Assembly: GCA_951799405.1 (NCBI GenBank)
Contig: OX637362.1
Span: 13,006,493-13,070,492 of the forward strand
Length of the DNA: 64,000 nt
Direction of reading: 5' to 3'
Source of the DNA: Agapetus fuscipes
Lineage: Eukaryota; Arthropoda; Insecta; Trichoptera; Glossosomatidae
Every line of letters begins with the position of its first letter. The first letter of the stretch is position 1. Of the stretch, positions 30,053 to 40,029 are shown piece after piece. The notes beneath the pieces are model-generated. The model was not told where the DNA came from and searched no databases. It saw only the letters and a list, made by a program, of their open reading frames with translations. Both the position numbers and the translations under genes were made by a program.

Positions 30053-30085
30053 ACCCGTTGCGTAATGTAACATTACGCAACGGGT
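30053..30085. repeat. Perfect 15-bp-arm hairpin
   Basis: ACCCGTTGCGTAATG, a 3-bp TAA loop, and CATTACGCAACGGGT form a perfect inverted repeat. No similar copy is seen in the window. Confidence 0.85.
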
Positions 30086-30165
30086 AACCGTGTTGAAATG
30101 AAAATGTGCGCATGCGCATTGTCAGAATTGGAACCATTTTTTAATTTCAAATGTCAACCTTGTAT

Positions 30166-30285
30166 GGGGGTATGAAGACCTGTCAATCCAAGATGGCCGC
30201 AAGCGATCAGCTGATAAGGTTTCATACAATATGACTAATATTCGGTAGGTAGGAATTACCGTGGGGATGAGACTTCCAGCCCTGT
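30166..30285. repeat. Core of the CGGGGCTATT MITE without its long ends
   Basis: GAAGACCTGTCAATCCAAGA, CAGCTGATAAGGTTTCATAC and GATGAGACTTCCAGC match 10362-10468. The 63-bp inverted ends of that element are absent here. Confidence 0.65.
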
Positions 30286-30483
30286 TCAGATAAAAATAAA
30301 TATATTTTAAGTGTAGAGTCAAATAAAAATTGTTAATAGTGCTAAAATTTATCGAATTTATTTATCGGAATTCTCCAAATAAAGCTTTCCTTTTTTCAAA
30401 GGAAAATAAAAGGCTTGAAAGGAAAACAAAACAAATTTTTTCACCGCAAAAAATAAACAAACTCAAAAAGGTACATGGTTATT

Positions 30484-30690
30484 AGGTGGGTATGAGGTTG
30501 ATCACCTATGCTGTACAAACTTGGTTCACGTGCCAATACAACTGCAGGGCATATGTTTATTTGAGTTTTGGGTTTGAATGTTTAAGCTTATATGCAGGAT
30601 GTAAAAGCGCGACCTTATATGTGTCGGCTTATGGGCATGAATTTAATATGAAACCTAAATATAATTTATCTTTACAACTTAGGTTAGATT
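30484..30690 (+). repeat. LINE-A 3' tail copy with internal deletion
   Basis: AGGTGGGTATGAGGTTGATC, CATATGTTTATTTGAG, TATGCAGGATGTAAAAGCGC and CTTTACAACTTAGGTTAGAT are in order. The CACCCCTGTTTCAGGGAAGG block is missing. Confidence 0.72.
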
Positions 30691-30829
30691 CGATAATCGA
30701 AGGGAATGATAAATCACACGTTTTGACAAAGGTAAGGTTTTAATTACTTCAAATGGACGAGTACATTATAATGAATTTTAATCACTATTTTGTTAATTCT
30801 TTCATGGTCGTAGAAAAAGTATTGTATGT

Positions 30830-30941
30830 CACTGCACGTAATTAGCCTTTGTAACACTCGTGCTTTCTATTGTGCCATTCGGCTGCGCCTCATGGCACAA
30901 ACTAGCACTCGTGTTACAAAGACTATCATTACTAGGCAGTG
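30830..30941. mobile_element. 112-bp hairpin MITE
   Basis: CACTGCACGTAATTAGCCTT at the left is the inverse of AGTCTATCATTACTAGGCAGTG-like sequence at the right; TTTGTAACACTCGTG and CGAGTGTTACAAAG-type arms continue inward. The whole can fold into one long hairpin around GGCTGCGCC. Confidence 0.7.
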
Positions 30942-31449
30942 GCATAAATAACTATTAACTAATTAATTTTGAATTACTTTAATTCATTAAATGATTGTTA
31001 TGATGATTTAAGCATCCACCATGTTTTTCATACATAATTAAACCGCACAAAAAGCACACTGTTTATTTTGCACGGCCCCCAAAAAGCTCACGGAATTATT
31101 TATTTTAATTTCAAGTTAAAATTAAATGAAATTACATGATTTTGGCTCCATTTTGCTCTGCCGCGCTTTTAACCCTACGGTGTTCAATTTTTATTTATGT
31201 AATTTCTAACAGATTAAAAATAAAAATATTAACTAATGGTATGTACATTTAAATAAGTGAATAAAAACTATGTTTTATCCATTTTAATTTTTAAATTATA
31301 AAAATGGACTTTCACTGTGTAAACAGATTAACACTTAAAAATAGTATTATTTACTCGTTACAATGCTTTTTTTTTGAAAAAAAATCGATCTTTTTCGATC
31401 CTCAGACCATAATCAGGAATAATTTGAAGAAAAGTCATATTTCATCATT
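30942..31449. other. Unassigned AT-rich DNA
   Basis: GGACTTTCACTGTGTAAACA at about 31304 is the motif shared with 9612, 50355 and 52210. A CTCAGACCATAATCAGG stretch near 31402 may be a degraded hammerhead-like hairpin. Confidence 0.35.
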
Positions 31450-31672
31450 CAGTCAATAGCTCAATGGTAGAGTGTTTGCATTTCTTGCCGTGAGCTCGAG
31501 TTCGAATCCCACCGAGAGTGTCAGAAATGATTTTCCGTGTGGTGTTTATTTCAAACCCCAAAATAAAGTACCGGCTAGTTTTACTCAGAGAACCAGCCTC
31601 CCCTTCAAACAAAGCTGTTGGCGTCCCCCTTCTCCGGCCACCTTACCTGTAAAACTAGGTTGCATCTACGAT
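31450..31672 (+). mobile_element. SINE1, 3'-truncated
   Basis: TCAATAGCTCAATGGTAGAG (box A), GAGTTCGAATCCCACCGAGA (box B) and TCAGAAATGATTTTCCGTG start the element. It ends near CACCTTACCTGTAAAACTAG. Confidence 0.82.
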
Positions 31673-31894
31673 ATCGTATGAAGAGGACTTTTAGTAAGTA
31701 CTGTGAGACTTGGTTTAATTATTCCAATGACGTTTTAAAAAAAAAGCTCGTGATTATGCATTTTACACGTGAACGTGAAAAATTCCAAACTTCTAATGGG
31801 CATTTTCTATGCAACTATTGATGCCTTGCCCTCAACAGGAGAAGAAAGAGGCACTGGTAAAATCGTAACAAATTTATCAGTGGTCATTTAGTAC

Positions 31895-31995
31895 TCGCAC
31901 ACATTCAGCATTTGTAAGCGCGAACTACACGTGTTTGTTTGTGGGCATGCATTTGATATGAGCTTTAAATGTTAATATATCTTTGGAATTTAGAT
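31895..31995 (+). repeat. LINE-A 3' tail, distal fragment
   Basis: CACATTCAGCATTTGTAAGC through GTTTGTTTGTGGGCATGC to ATATCTTTGGAATTTAGATT. Confidence 0.75.
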
Positions 31996-31997
31996 TA

Positions 31998-32235
31998 TAA
32001 ATTATTTTATAATTGTCGCTACAAAGTGCCAATTCTCAAGCAAGACTCAGTTGCTGTAAAGCTAGATGGACCTTTTGATGAGCGGTGTTTGGTAAAGGTT
32101 TATGAATTGTACAATCCAGCAAAGAGCAAATTTGAACATATAAATGGTATATTTTTTATGCTCCGCCGGGATTCGAACCCAGAATCTTCCGTTTACGAGT
32201 CCGAAATGTAGCCACTGGACTACGGACCGATCCAT
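31998..32235 (-). mobile_element. SINE2 head and body
   Basis: Reversed blocks CGCTACAAAGTGCCAATTCT, AATATAAATGGTATATTTTT-like, CTCCGCCGGGATTCGAACCC (box B) and CACTGGACTACGGACCGATC (box A). The 3' module is missing; a LINE-A fragment abuts at 31995. Confidence 0.83.
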
Positions 32236-32284
32236 ATATTATCCACTCATATCCTCCAAAAAGTTAAGGAATTATTTAATTATT

Positions 32285-32525
32285 ATAGTTTGGTATGCGG
32301 CTGACCACCCATGCTGTTAAAATGGTTGACTTTGCCAATGTCACCCCTGTTTTAGGAAAAGACGGCAAGAGGTGCAGAGTGTTTGTCCGTTTGAGATTTG
32401 GTTTTTATGTTGTAGGTTCACATGAGGCATGTGCAAGCGCGAACCTGTACGTGTCTGGCTGTGAGAATGAATGTAATGTGAATCATCTCCAATGTAACAT
32501 ATCTTTGCAACTTAAATTAGATTAG
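32285..32525 (+). repeat. LINE-A 3' tail copy
   Basis: AGTTTGGTATGCGGCTGACC through CACATGAGGCATGTGCAAGC to TTGCAACTTAAATTAGATTA. It is close to the copy at 25700. Confidence 0.85.
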
Positions 32526-32840
32526 AAGTAGCCGTAGCATCGTGGGGTTAACAATATTATCAAATTATTACTCGGGGGTTTTCCCGCTCCCCTTTTGGTT
32601 ACGTTACTCTCTAATTGGCCAAGTTGGGCGTGTAAATCATTGCCGGCACTCTTCCTATCAAATAACCCGCCGCACTAAATGATTTTAAGAGAATTCCACC
32701 CGGCCACAAAGTGCGCCTTAATGACTCATTCCATTTTATTCAATATTCATCATGTTGGTTAAAATAATGTGGAAGAGAAACTCTTCATTTTGAGGAGGCA
32801 AAGTTCCAGCTTTGATGGGGCATGAAATCGAAGAAAATAT

Positions 32841-33478
32841 CGACGGTTAAAAGGCAGTAGGGCAAAAGCGACATAAACTAAATTGTTCAGGAGAGCAGTT
32901 TAAAATTTGAGATTGCAGAAAAATGGACATAACATTTTTATTGTTATGGCTGACCACCCAAACTGTGAAAAAATGGTTCACTTTGCCAATGTCACCCCTG
33001 TCTCAGGGAAGGACGGCAAGAGTTACAGGGCTTATGTTCATTTGAGATGGGTTCTTATAATGTAGGTCCACATGCGGCATGTGTTTATACATGTCTGCTT
33101 GTGGGAATGCATTTAATATAAATCTTAAATGGTATATATCCTTGCAGCTTAGATTAGATTAGATTAGGTTAGAGCACACCTTTAAAATCAAAACAGCTCT
33201 AGAATTAAAAAAAATAAGACGTTTATTGCATTATTGCGTTTTACGATGTTTTATGTCACAAGCGCCTTTAGGACAAAAAAGGACAAAATCTGGTCGGTTA
33301 CACCAAAACCATGCTTCGTAAACGCATTTGTATGCTTGGGAACAAACGACAAAAAAATCAAAGCCATGGGAGTGAGCGCATGAGAAAGAAGGGAAAAATG
33401 AAGGTAGTATAGGTAGTAGCATTCATAACTCAATTTCCACCAAAACGTCACTTATGCTCTATTTCTTTTTAACCGTCA
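32841..33478. mobile_element. GGTTAAAAGGCAGTAG-type MITE containing a LINE-A tail
   Basis: CGACGGTTAAAAGGCAGTAG at the left is mirrored by TTTCTTTTTAACCGTCA at the right. ATAT is duplicated (32837-32840, 33479-33482), as for the copy at 28078. A LINE-A tail at about 32946-33172 interrupts it; without that the element would be ~410 bp. Confidence 0.8.
32946..33172 (+). repeat. LINE-A 3' tail inserted in a MITE
   Basis: TATGGCTGACCACCCAAACT to AGCTTAGATTAGATTAGATT. It lacks the TTGACTTATAGG start and the TGTGAGCGCGAAATTA segment. Confidence 0.83.
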
Positions 33479-33505
33479 ATATGGTTTAGACATTTCAATC
33501 CCTTA

Positions 33506-33725
33506 GGGCCTGTTGCACAAACCTCCAATCAATATTTGATTGAAACATCAAATTTGATTGCTTAGTTCTGGTAAGGACCTCGGTTAAATATTTCTCGAAA
33601 GTTGGTAAAAATGTGATGGAATTTAAACAGGAAATATGATTCACATCAGCTGACTTACGTATATGCAATCAATTGTTTGATTTGAAAGGGAGAAATCACA
33701 CTTAATTTTGATTTTCGTCTGACAA
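33506..33725. mobile_element. PIF/Harbinger-like MITE, one end
   Basis: GGGCCTGTTGCACAAACCTC follows TTA (33503-33505), and the body matches 3912-4120 in inverse orientation up to TTTTCGTCTGA. The far terminus is lost. Confidence 0.72.
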
Positions 33726-33750
33726 CTCATTTCCGTTGAAACCTCGAAAA

Positions 33751-33810
33751 ACAGTTCCTTCGGACTGCTATAAAGTAATAATAACAGTTCCTTCGGACTG
33801 CTATAAAGTA
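33751..33810. repeat. Tandem duplication, 27 bp identical, 33-bp period
   Basis: ACAGTTCCTTCGGACTGCTA plus TAAAGTA occurs at 33751-33777 and again at 33784-33810. Confidence 0.9.
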
Positions 33811-33862
33811 AAAATGAGTTTTCAGTGCTCTCCGAAATACACGTCTATAGACTTGACTTTCT

Positions 33863-33962
33863 CACCCCACCCCACTTGAAAATAAATAGGTTCCGACCGC
33901 CACATCCAAAACCCTTCGGCGATAACGCGGCAAGAAGTAACACTAAACGTGTAGCTTAGTTG
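33863..33962 (+). mobile_element. SINE1 3' end
   Basis: CTTGAAAATAAATAGGTTCC, GATAACGCGGCAAGAAGTAA and GTGTAGCTTAGTTG are the last ~90 bp of the family. Confidence 0.8.
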
Positions 33963-34608
33963 TTATGAATAAGCTTAAAATTAAGGTGAAAAACTTCAAT
34001 TTTAAGCCTACTCATAACGTTTTATAACAAATGTATGAAATCTTCAATACTCTAAAGAGGTGATGTTTTTGTTACCATACATTTTTCGACAAACGCTATG
34101 ATTAACATGAAACGGTTATTGCAATACTTAGGGTTCTTATTGTATCATCGTTGGCGCTTAGCGAAGCCTCTTTTTTGCTTTAAATACCTACCACCATTGA
34201 GCAATAACATAGAGGAGCAGAAACTTACTTACTGCATTGATATACTATCTAAAACTTTTATCTCAGTCCAGTCAAACGTTGCAGTTCTGTAGTCATACAA
34301 AACATGTCAAATTTTATGTTTTCTTGCATTCTCTATTTTGTGTTTTTAGATCCAATTAAAACACATGCCATAATGTCTTACAAAAATGCCTTTTTCCTTT
34401 AAAATCCGACAATTCTATCAACCACAAGATTTATACAGCATGCGTCTATGTTCGGACTGCTCCAGGCATAGTACGCGCGGGGCAATGCGGCCACCTTTCT
34501 AGATTTTTTTTACATTTGCCCAAGTTTTTTTGTACACATGGAAATGCAACTGTGAAGTTCTATGTTCTTTTTTTTTACTAATGACCATTTTCGTAAGAAG
34601 GTTGAAAC
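33963..34608. other. Unassigned AT-rich DNA
   Basis: A small 64-aa + frame at 34098-34292 is not recognisable. No repeat match is seen. Confidence 0.35.
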
Positions 34609-34610
34609 AG

Positions 34611-34861
34611 ATCGCTGCCTTAGTTCTTGTTTACCGTATACGCCATTGAGAAAATTTTACTTGAGCAATGCTTGCATGTGTACTGGACCAATGTGTCTTA
34701 TAAAAATAAGAACTTTAGTTAAAAAATATTTAAAAGAACTCTCACACTATCGAGTTTTACGGTTTTTCTTAGCTCAGATTGTGTAGAATTTGATTCATAA
34801 GACAACTGCATATTTGACAAGATTGGCGTACCTATACGGTAAACAAGAACTGGGGAGCGAT
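34611..34861. mobile_element. TIR element, ~251 bp, ATCGCTG ends
   Basis: GTTCTTGTTTACCGTATACG near the left end is mirrored by a near-identical inverse copy ending AGCGAT at 34861; arms are about 35 bp. The core matches 12060-12285. A target duplication is not clear. Confidence 0.7.
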
Positions 34862-35210
34862 ATATTGTCTATTTTCGTTAAAATAATTTCTAGTCCCCAG
34901 ATATCATAAGTCAAAGCCTACCCCCCTTAGAGATTTTCACGCGTCCAAGACACGGAATATGTCCATAAAGGAAATCAAAAAGCGATTCACTATTAAACTT
35001 TTTAATGAATGCGAATTTAAATAAATTTATGTCTGGAATTTATATTAAGCGCCCCGCGGTGTCTTCGAGGTTTTTTCGCTCTGAATATTTTCGTTTGAAT
35101 TTTAAAGTTTAAGCAACAAGATATTTGAAAAAAAAAATCGAATACTTTACATAAATTATCATGTTTTTACTTACAAAGAAAGACTGTTCTATTTTTGATA
35201 TTTTTAGATA
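34862..35210. other. Unassigned AT-rich DNA
   Basis: Nothing is recognised between the TIR element and LINE-B. Confidence 0.4.
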
Positions 35211-35211
35211 C

Positions 35212-35478
35212 TAACCGGCATGACAAAGTATGTATCAAAAGAAAGTGTGAAAGGAAAAAGAGGGAAGGGACCACCGAGAAAAGTATGGAGTGATCAGATT
35301 GACGAGATTGTGAAAGAATGGGATATGAAAAGTGAGCGTAAAAGAAGAAAATGCATTAAAAAAGGTGATGGATTTGAATGAATTGAAAGAGGTATGTAAG
35401 GATAGGAAAAAATGGAGGCAGCTCTGCAGAGGCACTTGCCACCCCTAGCGGAATGGCGACAGAGTTACAGTTACAGCT
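35212..35478 (+). pseudogene. LINE-B reverse transcriptase C-terminus and 3' end
   Basis: Broken codons for TKYVSKESVKGKRGKG, PRKVWSDQIDEIVKEWDM and KRRKC lead into CTTGCCACCCCTAGCGGAAT and GACAGAGTTACAGTTACAG. The GPPRKVW and D-Q-I motifs place it with LINE-A-like RT C-termini. A one-base insertion in KKKGDGF shifts the frame. Confidence 0.8.
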
Positions 35479-35769
35479 TAGGAGATCAGCCTTGCGCAAC
35501 ACAGGAGCGATTTTTTTTGTGATCCGATCGTCATCAAACCTCACACGATCTATTTCGATGGTATTTGTAACTTCTTTTCTCTTTTGATTTTGGTCTTAAT
35601 TTTCTAAGCAATTCAGCTAGCAGAAAGATTTTTATATTATTTGAATATGAAGAAAAATTAAAATGTTGAACAACATTTTGTTTTTTAACTTCTGTATGGA
35701 GATTTAATTCAAACTGACGTATCTTAAAACGTGATTGCATTTGCCCCTTTAATTTTATCTAATCTAATC

Positions 35770-36285
35770 TTCGTTGACTTATAGGTTGGTATGCGGCTGA
35801 CCACCCATACTGTGAAAAATGGTTCACTTTCCCAATGTCACCCCTGTCTCAGGAAAGGACGGCAAGAGTTGCAGGGCTTATGTTCATTTAAGATTGGGTT
35901 TTTATAATGTAGGTCCACATGCGGCATGTCGCACGTTTAATAATAAAGAGCAATAACTCAAAAAACAAGAATGTTGGGAAATCACGTTTACAGTTCAGAC
36001 ACCCAGTACAACTTGTATGGGATGAAAAAGGCGGCCGATGTTTTATCTCGGTCATATTCGTACAAATTGAACGGCTGTCGCATTCTATCTATTCTTTTCG
36101 CATTGTTCTTGCGTTTTATTACAAAATCTCGATTTTCCCAATTTTCGAGTTATTTCTCTTTATTATTAAGCGTGCGATGTGTTAGCGCAAAATTATACAT
36201 GTCTGCTTGTGGAAATGCATTGAATATAAATCTTAAATGATATATATCCTTGCAGCTTAGATAAGATTAGATTAGATTAGATCTA
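35770..36285 (+). repeat. LINE-A 3' tail split by a 247-bp TIR element
   Basis: GTTGACTTATAGGTTGGTAT reaches CCACATGCGGCATGT at 35929. After the insert it resumes ATGTGTTAGCGCAAAATTAT and ends with AGATTAGATTAGATTAG. It is near-identical to the copy at 32946 outside the insert. Confidence 0.88.
35930..36176. mobile_element. 247-bp MITE, CGCACG...CGTGCG, first copy
   Basis: The ends CGCACGTTTAATAATAAAGA and its inverse give ~30-bp terminal inverted repeats. ATGT is duplicated at 35926-35929 and 36177-36180, and removing one copy restores the LINE-A tail exactly. The relative at 62846-63092 has the same length and opposite orientation. Confidence 0.88.
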
Positions 36286-36610
36286 AGTTGCAAATAAATG
36301 TAACATTAAAGATTCCATTATATACATTTTCACACCCACCACCTCCCACCCAGTTCATACAACTCATGCGGAATTGCTTCACTCGGTAAACCACATTACA
36401 ATATTTTTTCAAGTGGCTGAGGGCCTTCCCGATGAAGCCAATCAGCTAGTGTAACTCTATTCTTGGAAAAATAAAATAAAGGCCTCGGAGATCACACGTA
36501 TAATTTCACACTTAAACATGCCGCATGTGGACCTACAATATAAAAACCTGAATCTCAAATGAACATACACCCTGCAACTCCTTCCGACCTTCCCTGAAAC
36601 AGGGGTATCA
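36286..36610 (-). repeat. LINE-A 3' tail with a 143-bp foreign insert
   Basis: Reversed terminus CTAAGTTGCAAATAAATGTA leads to ACATTTTCACA. About 36342-36484 (ACCACCTCCCACCCAGTTC to AAAGGCCTCGGAGAT) is unrelated. The tail then resumes CACACGTATAATTTCACAC and ends at the CTGAAACAGGGGT block. Confidence 0.75.
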
Positions 36611-36958
36611 CACGATATTTTTTTTTAAACTGAACCATACATTTGATATGCAATAAATTTCTCACCGAATAATATCATTTCCAATACATTTTTTGCAGCG
36701 ACTAAGCGTTTTCCGATACACAAATTGTGACCGAGTTCATACGTGCCAACGAGTGTGAGCGAATGCCAGCGAGTCCGCAAGCTCGTCGCAATGTTCGCCT
36801 TGCGTGTACCCGGTGTGGGGTGCAGGCGGAAATAAATCCCACATGTCAAGGGCGTAACCTGCATTCTGAGACATCGATTGAAATTTTTATTTTCTTATAA
36901 TACGACAAGTTATTATGAAACTGGATGAAATGAAATAAATATGTAGGGGCAAAAATAA
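36611..36958. other. Unassigned DNA
   Basis: About 36710-36860 is GC-richer (GTGTGAGCGAATGCCAGCGA). No family is recognised. Confidence 0.35.
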
Positions 36959-36959
36959 A

Positions 36960-37345
36960 TGGTGGTATATCTGTAATGTTGGCGGCTAGGGCTAGGGTTT
37001 TTCAAAAATTTAAAAATTCAAATTTTGTTTATCCATATTATTATGTGTTTATTTCTAAAACGTAATAAGTTGTGTATGTTTCTTTACTTGTAGGTTGGTA
37101 TGCGGCTAAACACCCATGCTGTAGAAAGTGGTTCACTTTGCCAATGTCTCCCCTGTTTCAGGGAGGGTCGGCCAGAGTTGCAGGGTGTGTGTCCATTGGA
37201 GATTTGTTTTTTTTTAATTGTAGGTCCACATGCGGCATGTGCAAGCGCAAACTTGTACGTGTCTGGTTGTAAAAATGCATGTTATGTGAATCTCCAATGT
37301 AACATATATTTTTAACTTAGATTCGCTTAGATTAGATTCCCTGAA
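36960..37345 (+). mobile_element. LINE-A 3' spacer plus tail
   Basis: CTGTAATGTTGGCGGCTAGG (end of ORF and stop region) and the AT-rich spacer precede GTAGGTTGGTATGCGGC. It ends CTTAGATTCGCTTAGATTAG. Confidence 0.83.
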
Positions 37346-37357
37346 ACCGGGGTAGCA

Positions 37358-37620
37358 TTATAATCTAATCTAATCTAAGCTAAGCTGCAGGGATATATAC
37401 CATTTAAGATTTACATCAAATGCATTCCCACAAGCAGACATGTACAACTTCGCGCTTACACATGCCGCATGTGGACCTACATTATAAGAACCCATCTCAA
37501 ATGAACATAAGCCCTGCAACTCTTGCCGTCCTTCCTTGAGACAGGGGTGACATTGGCAAAGTGAACCATTTTTTCACAGTATGGTTGGTCAGCCGCATAC
37601 CAACCTATAAGTCAAGGAAC
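37358..37620 (-). repeat. LINE-A 3' tail copy
   Basis: ATAATCTAATCTAATCTAAG to ACCAACCTATAAGTCAAGGA. It is tail-to-tail with the preceding copy. Confidence 0.9.
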
Positions 37621-37624
37621 TAGC

Positions 37625-37730
37625 ATTGGCAACTGGAAATCATTTCCGACAGCCTTAGTGTGGATTGAACCCTTGCCCTCTGGCATAGAAGTCAGGCATT
37701 CTACCAACCGGACTGATAGCATGTCTCGAC
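37625..37730 (-). mobile_element. SINE1 head fragment
   Basis: GGAAATCATTTCCGACAGCC, TGTGGATTGAACCC (box B) and CATTCTACCAACCGG (box A) are reversed. Body and tail are absent. Confidence 0.65.
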
Positions 37731-38520
37731 TTTTAATAGACGCTAATGATAAATCCGTTTGCAGAATGAACCATAAAGTTATTTCTTCATTAATATGAAT
37801 TTTCACAGTGTTAATACACAAACAATACAAAATATAGTTTTTTTTTTATTAAAAAAAGTTACGCCTATGTCGCTTCAAGGAGCTTTAAGCACGGACACCT
37901 TACAGGAGTTCTAGTCAACGATACACGTCAAGCATTCAACTGAATAACACCTAGTATTATACATTACGTCTACGTTTCACTAAAACTACACAGACACTTA
38001 AACGTTTAATAGAGGCTCTATTTTACTTTTCATACATTTTTTTACAACGTTAAAATTCAGTTTTAACGCAAAATTACAAAAGTGAGAAAATTTAAACGAT
38101 CATTGGAGGTGCTGTTTCAGATTAAATATATTTTTTTCAAGATCAATGTTCAAATTCCCGCTGCTTCTCTTTTGTTATTTCCTCTTTGTCGTTACTCAAT
38201 ATTTTTATTTATCTATGGTTTGTGATTTGTAAATTTTGTAATTGTGTCCTCTTGATAATGGCGTCAACAAGTTGAAAGTATTTGAGGTGAAATGAATACT
38301 CAATTTGTGAAAATAAAACTCTGTGTTTTTTTTAAGTTTTTATAATTTCTTATTATTTTTTGTTAAGAGTTTCCTGGCTGGAAAAAATCTCGGATTGGAT
38401 GAGACTGAGGACAGACAGGAGAGGAACTATTTAAAGCTGCCCGAAAATGAGATACCTAATACCTAAGCTAAAATGAAAATCAACTTAGAGGGGACCTGAC
38501 AAGATACTCGTACTTTTTTT
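37731..38520. other. Unassigned DNA with hammerhead-like 3' end
   Basis: At about 38250-38330, TCTTGATAATGGCG, a short loop, GTTGAAAG and then TTGTGAAAATAAAACT parallel 6934-7000 and 63612-63685. The rest is unrecognised. Confidence 0.4.
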
Positions 38521-38524
38521 TTAA

Positions 38525-38832
38525 GAAATCCTGTGCGGGAAACTCCCTAGATTTAAGAGACTCTAGGGGTATATGACACTTTTTGTAGTGCCGCAGAGGT
38601 GTTTACGAGCTTGGTAATCGCTACAAATCACCAATACTCTCGCAAAATCCAGTTGCTATAAGACTGGATGGACCTTTAGTTGCCGGTCTTTGGTAATGGC
38701 TTTATGAATTTTTCAAGCCAGCGAAGAGCATATTTGAAAATATAAATGGTATTTTTTGTGCTCCGTTGGCATTCGAACCCACAACCTTCCACTTATGAGT
38801 CCGAAGTGTTGCCACTACACTACGGACCGGTC
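38525..38832 (-). mobile_element. SINE2 with module C 3' end
   Basis: TTTTAAGAAATCCTGTGCGG, CCTAGATTTAAGAGACTC and TTGTAGTGCCGCAGAGGTGT are reversed module C. GCATATTTGAAAATATAAAT, GGCATTCGAACCCACAACC and CTACACTACGGACCGG are SINE2. It is the clearest complete head-plus-module-C element. Confidence 0.83.
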
Positions 38833-38834
38833 AC

Positions 38835-39120
38835 AAATTGAAGCGTTCGGGATGTTTATCTATCAAAATTTTGCTTCGGATCTCTTGGCGTGATCGCGTC
38901 ACAAATGAAAAAGTCCTTCAACGCGCACCACAAAGGGACTTCTGCCAACTTTTTAGCAGAGAAAGCTGGTGTACTTGGGTAACATTGTTAGAAACAAGAA
39001 ATACCGTCTTCTCCATCTTATCATACAGGGTAAGATTGAAGGGAGAAGATCACGGGGACGCCGAAGGACATCGTGGCTGAAAAACCTGCGACAATGCTTC
39101 AACAAAAGCACCACGTCAAC
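38835..39120 (+). pseudogene. LINE-E reverse transcriptase C-terminus, decayed
   Basis: ILLRISWRDRVTNEKVLQRA opens the fragment. Later codons RNKKYRLLHLIIQGKIEGRR-like and RTSWLKNLRQC are readable only across frameshifts. It corresponds to 40030-40400 on the other strand. Confidence 0.72.
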
Positions 39121-39289
39121 CACCAGTTCAACAAATTGTTTTAATTAGCTCTATTCATTAATCCCTCCCCCTCAGCCATAATTATTACCCATGTTTGATA
39201 GAAGTGACACCAAGAGAAGAAGAATATTAAGCTAAACATAAACTGTAACAATTTACCTGCGTTATTTCCAAATGGGTCGCATGTGGCGA

Positions 39290-39712
39290 TTCAGGACCTA
39301 TTTATTTTTACGGGTAAGGGGGCCGGCCTCACACCAAGCACTTTCAGTTGAAGTGGTGGTTTCCCAACTCCCAGTGGGGCTGGTTCTCATTTTTTGTGAA
39401 GGCTGAGTAAACCTTGGGATCGAACCCTTGCTCTTGGCATGGAATGCAAGCATTCTACGAATTGAGCTATCGACCTTTTTTACGAGCTTGGTCGTCGTCG
39501 CTACAAAACGCCAATTCTCAAGCAAGACTCAGTTGCTGTAAGGTTGAGTGGACCTTTAGTGACCGCTGGTTGGTACAGGTTTATGATTTTTTCATCCCAG
39601 CGAAGAGAATATTTGGAAACATAATCGATATATTTTTTTGTATATAGGATTCAAACCCACAACCTTTCATTTTCGAGTCCGAAGTGTTACCACTGGACTA
39701 CGGACCAGTCCT
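39290..39712 (-). mobile_element. SINE2-SINE1 dimer
   Basis: Reversed SINE1 (CTATTTATTTTTACGGGTAA to GAATTGAGCTATCGACC) meets reversed SINE2 at TTTACGAGCTTGGTCGTCG near 39480. SINE2 continues to CTGGACTACGGACCAG. The junction is the same as at 18915, 48540 and 50870. Confidence 0.83.
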
Positions 39713-40029
39713 GTATATGAGAAACGAAAGAGAAAAGAAACGCAACGTTGCAGTTTTCAAGAAAAGTTTACTTGTACTCGGGGCTCTAGCCGAGCACACC
39801 GCACGATGGGACATGTTTATTCTTGGAAGCTCCTGCAGGGACGTGAGGCTTTGCCGGAAAGCACAATTCATGTCCCGTGAACCAGGCAAAGCTGGGTATT
39901 TATGCGGGAATCGTTGCATGATTGTGAAAGCTCGGGTGGGTAACTTTGATTGTGATTTTCCAAAAAAAAAAAAAACACCCTGTTCTCCATTCCTTGCTTG
40001 TCCTTCTTTCTTCTTCCTCTTCTTCTTGT

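Noticed and set aside
35919..36240. Two overlapping frames of 88-89 aa
   Set aside because: They are produced by the 247-bp TIR element inside a LINE-A tail; no conserved protein is visible.
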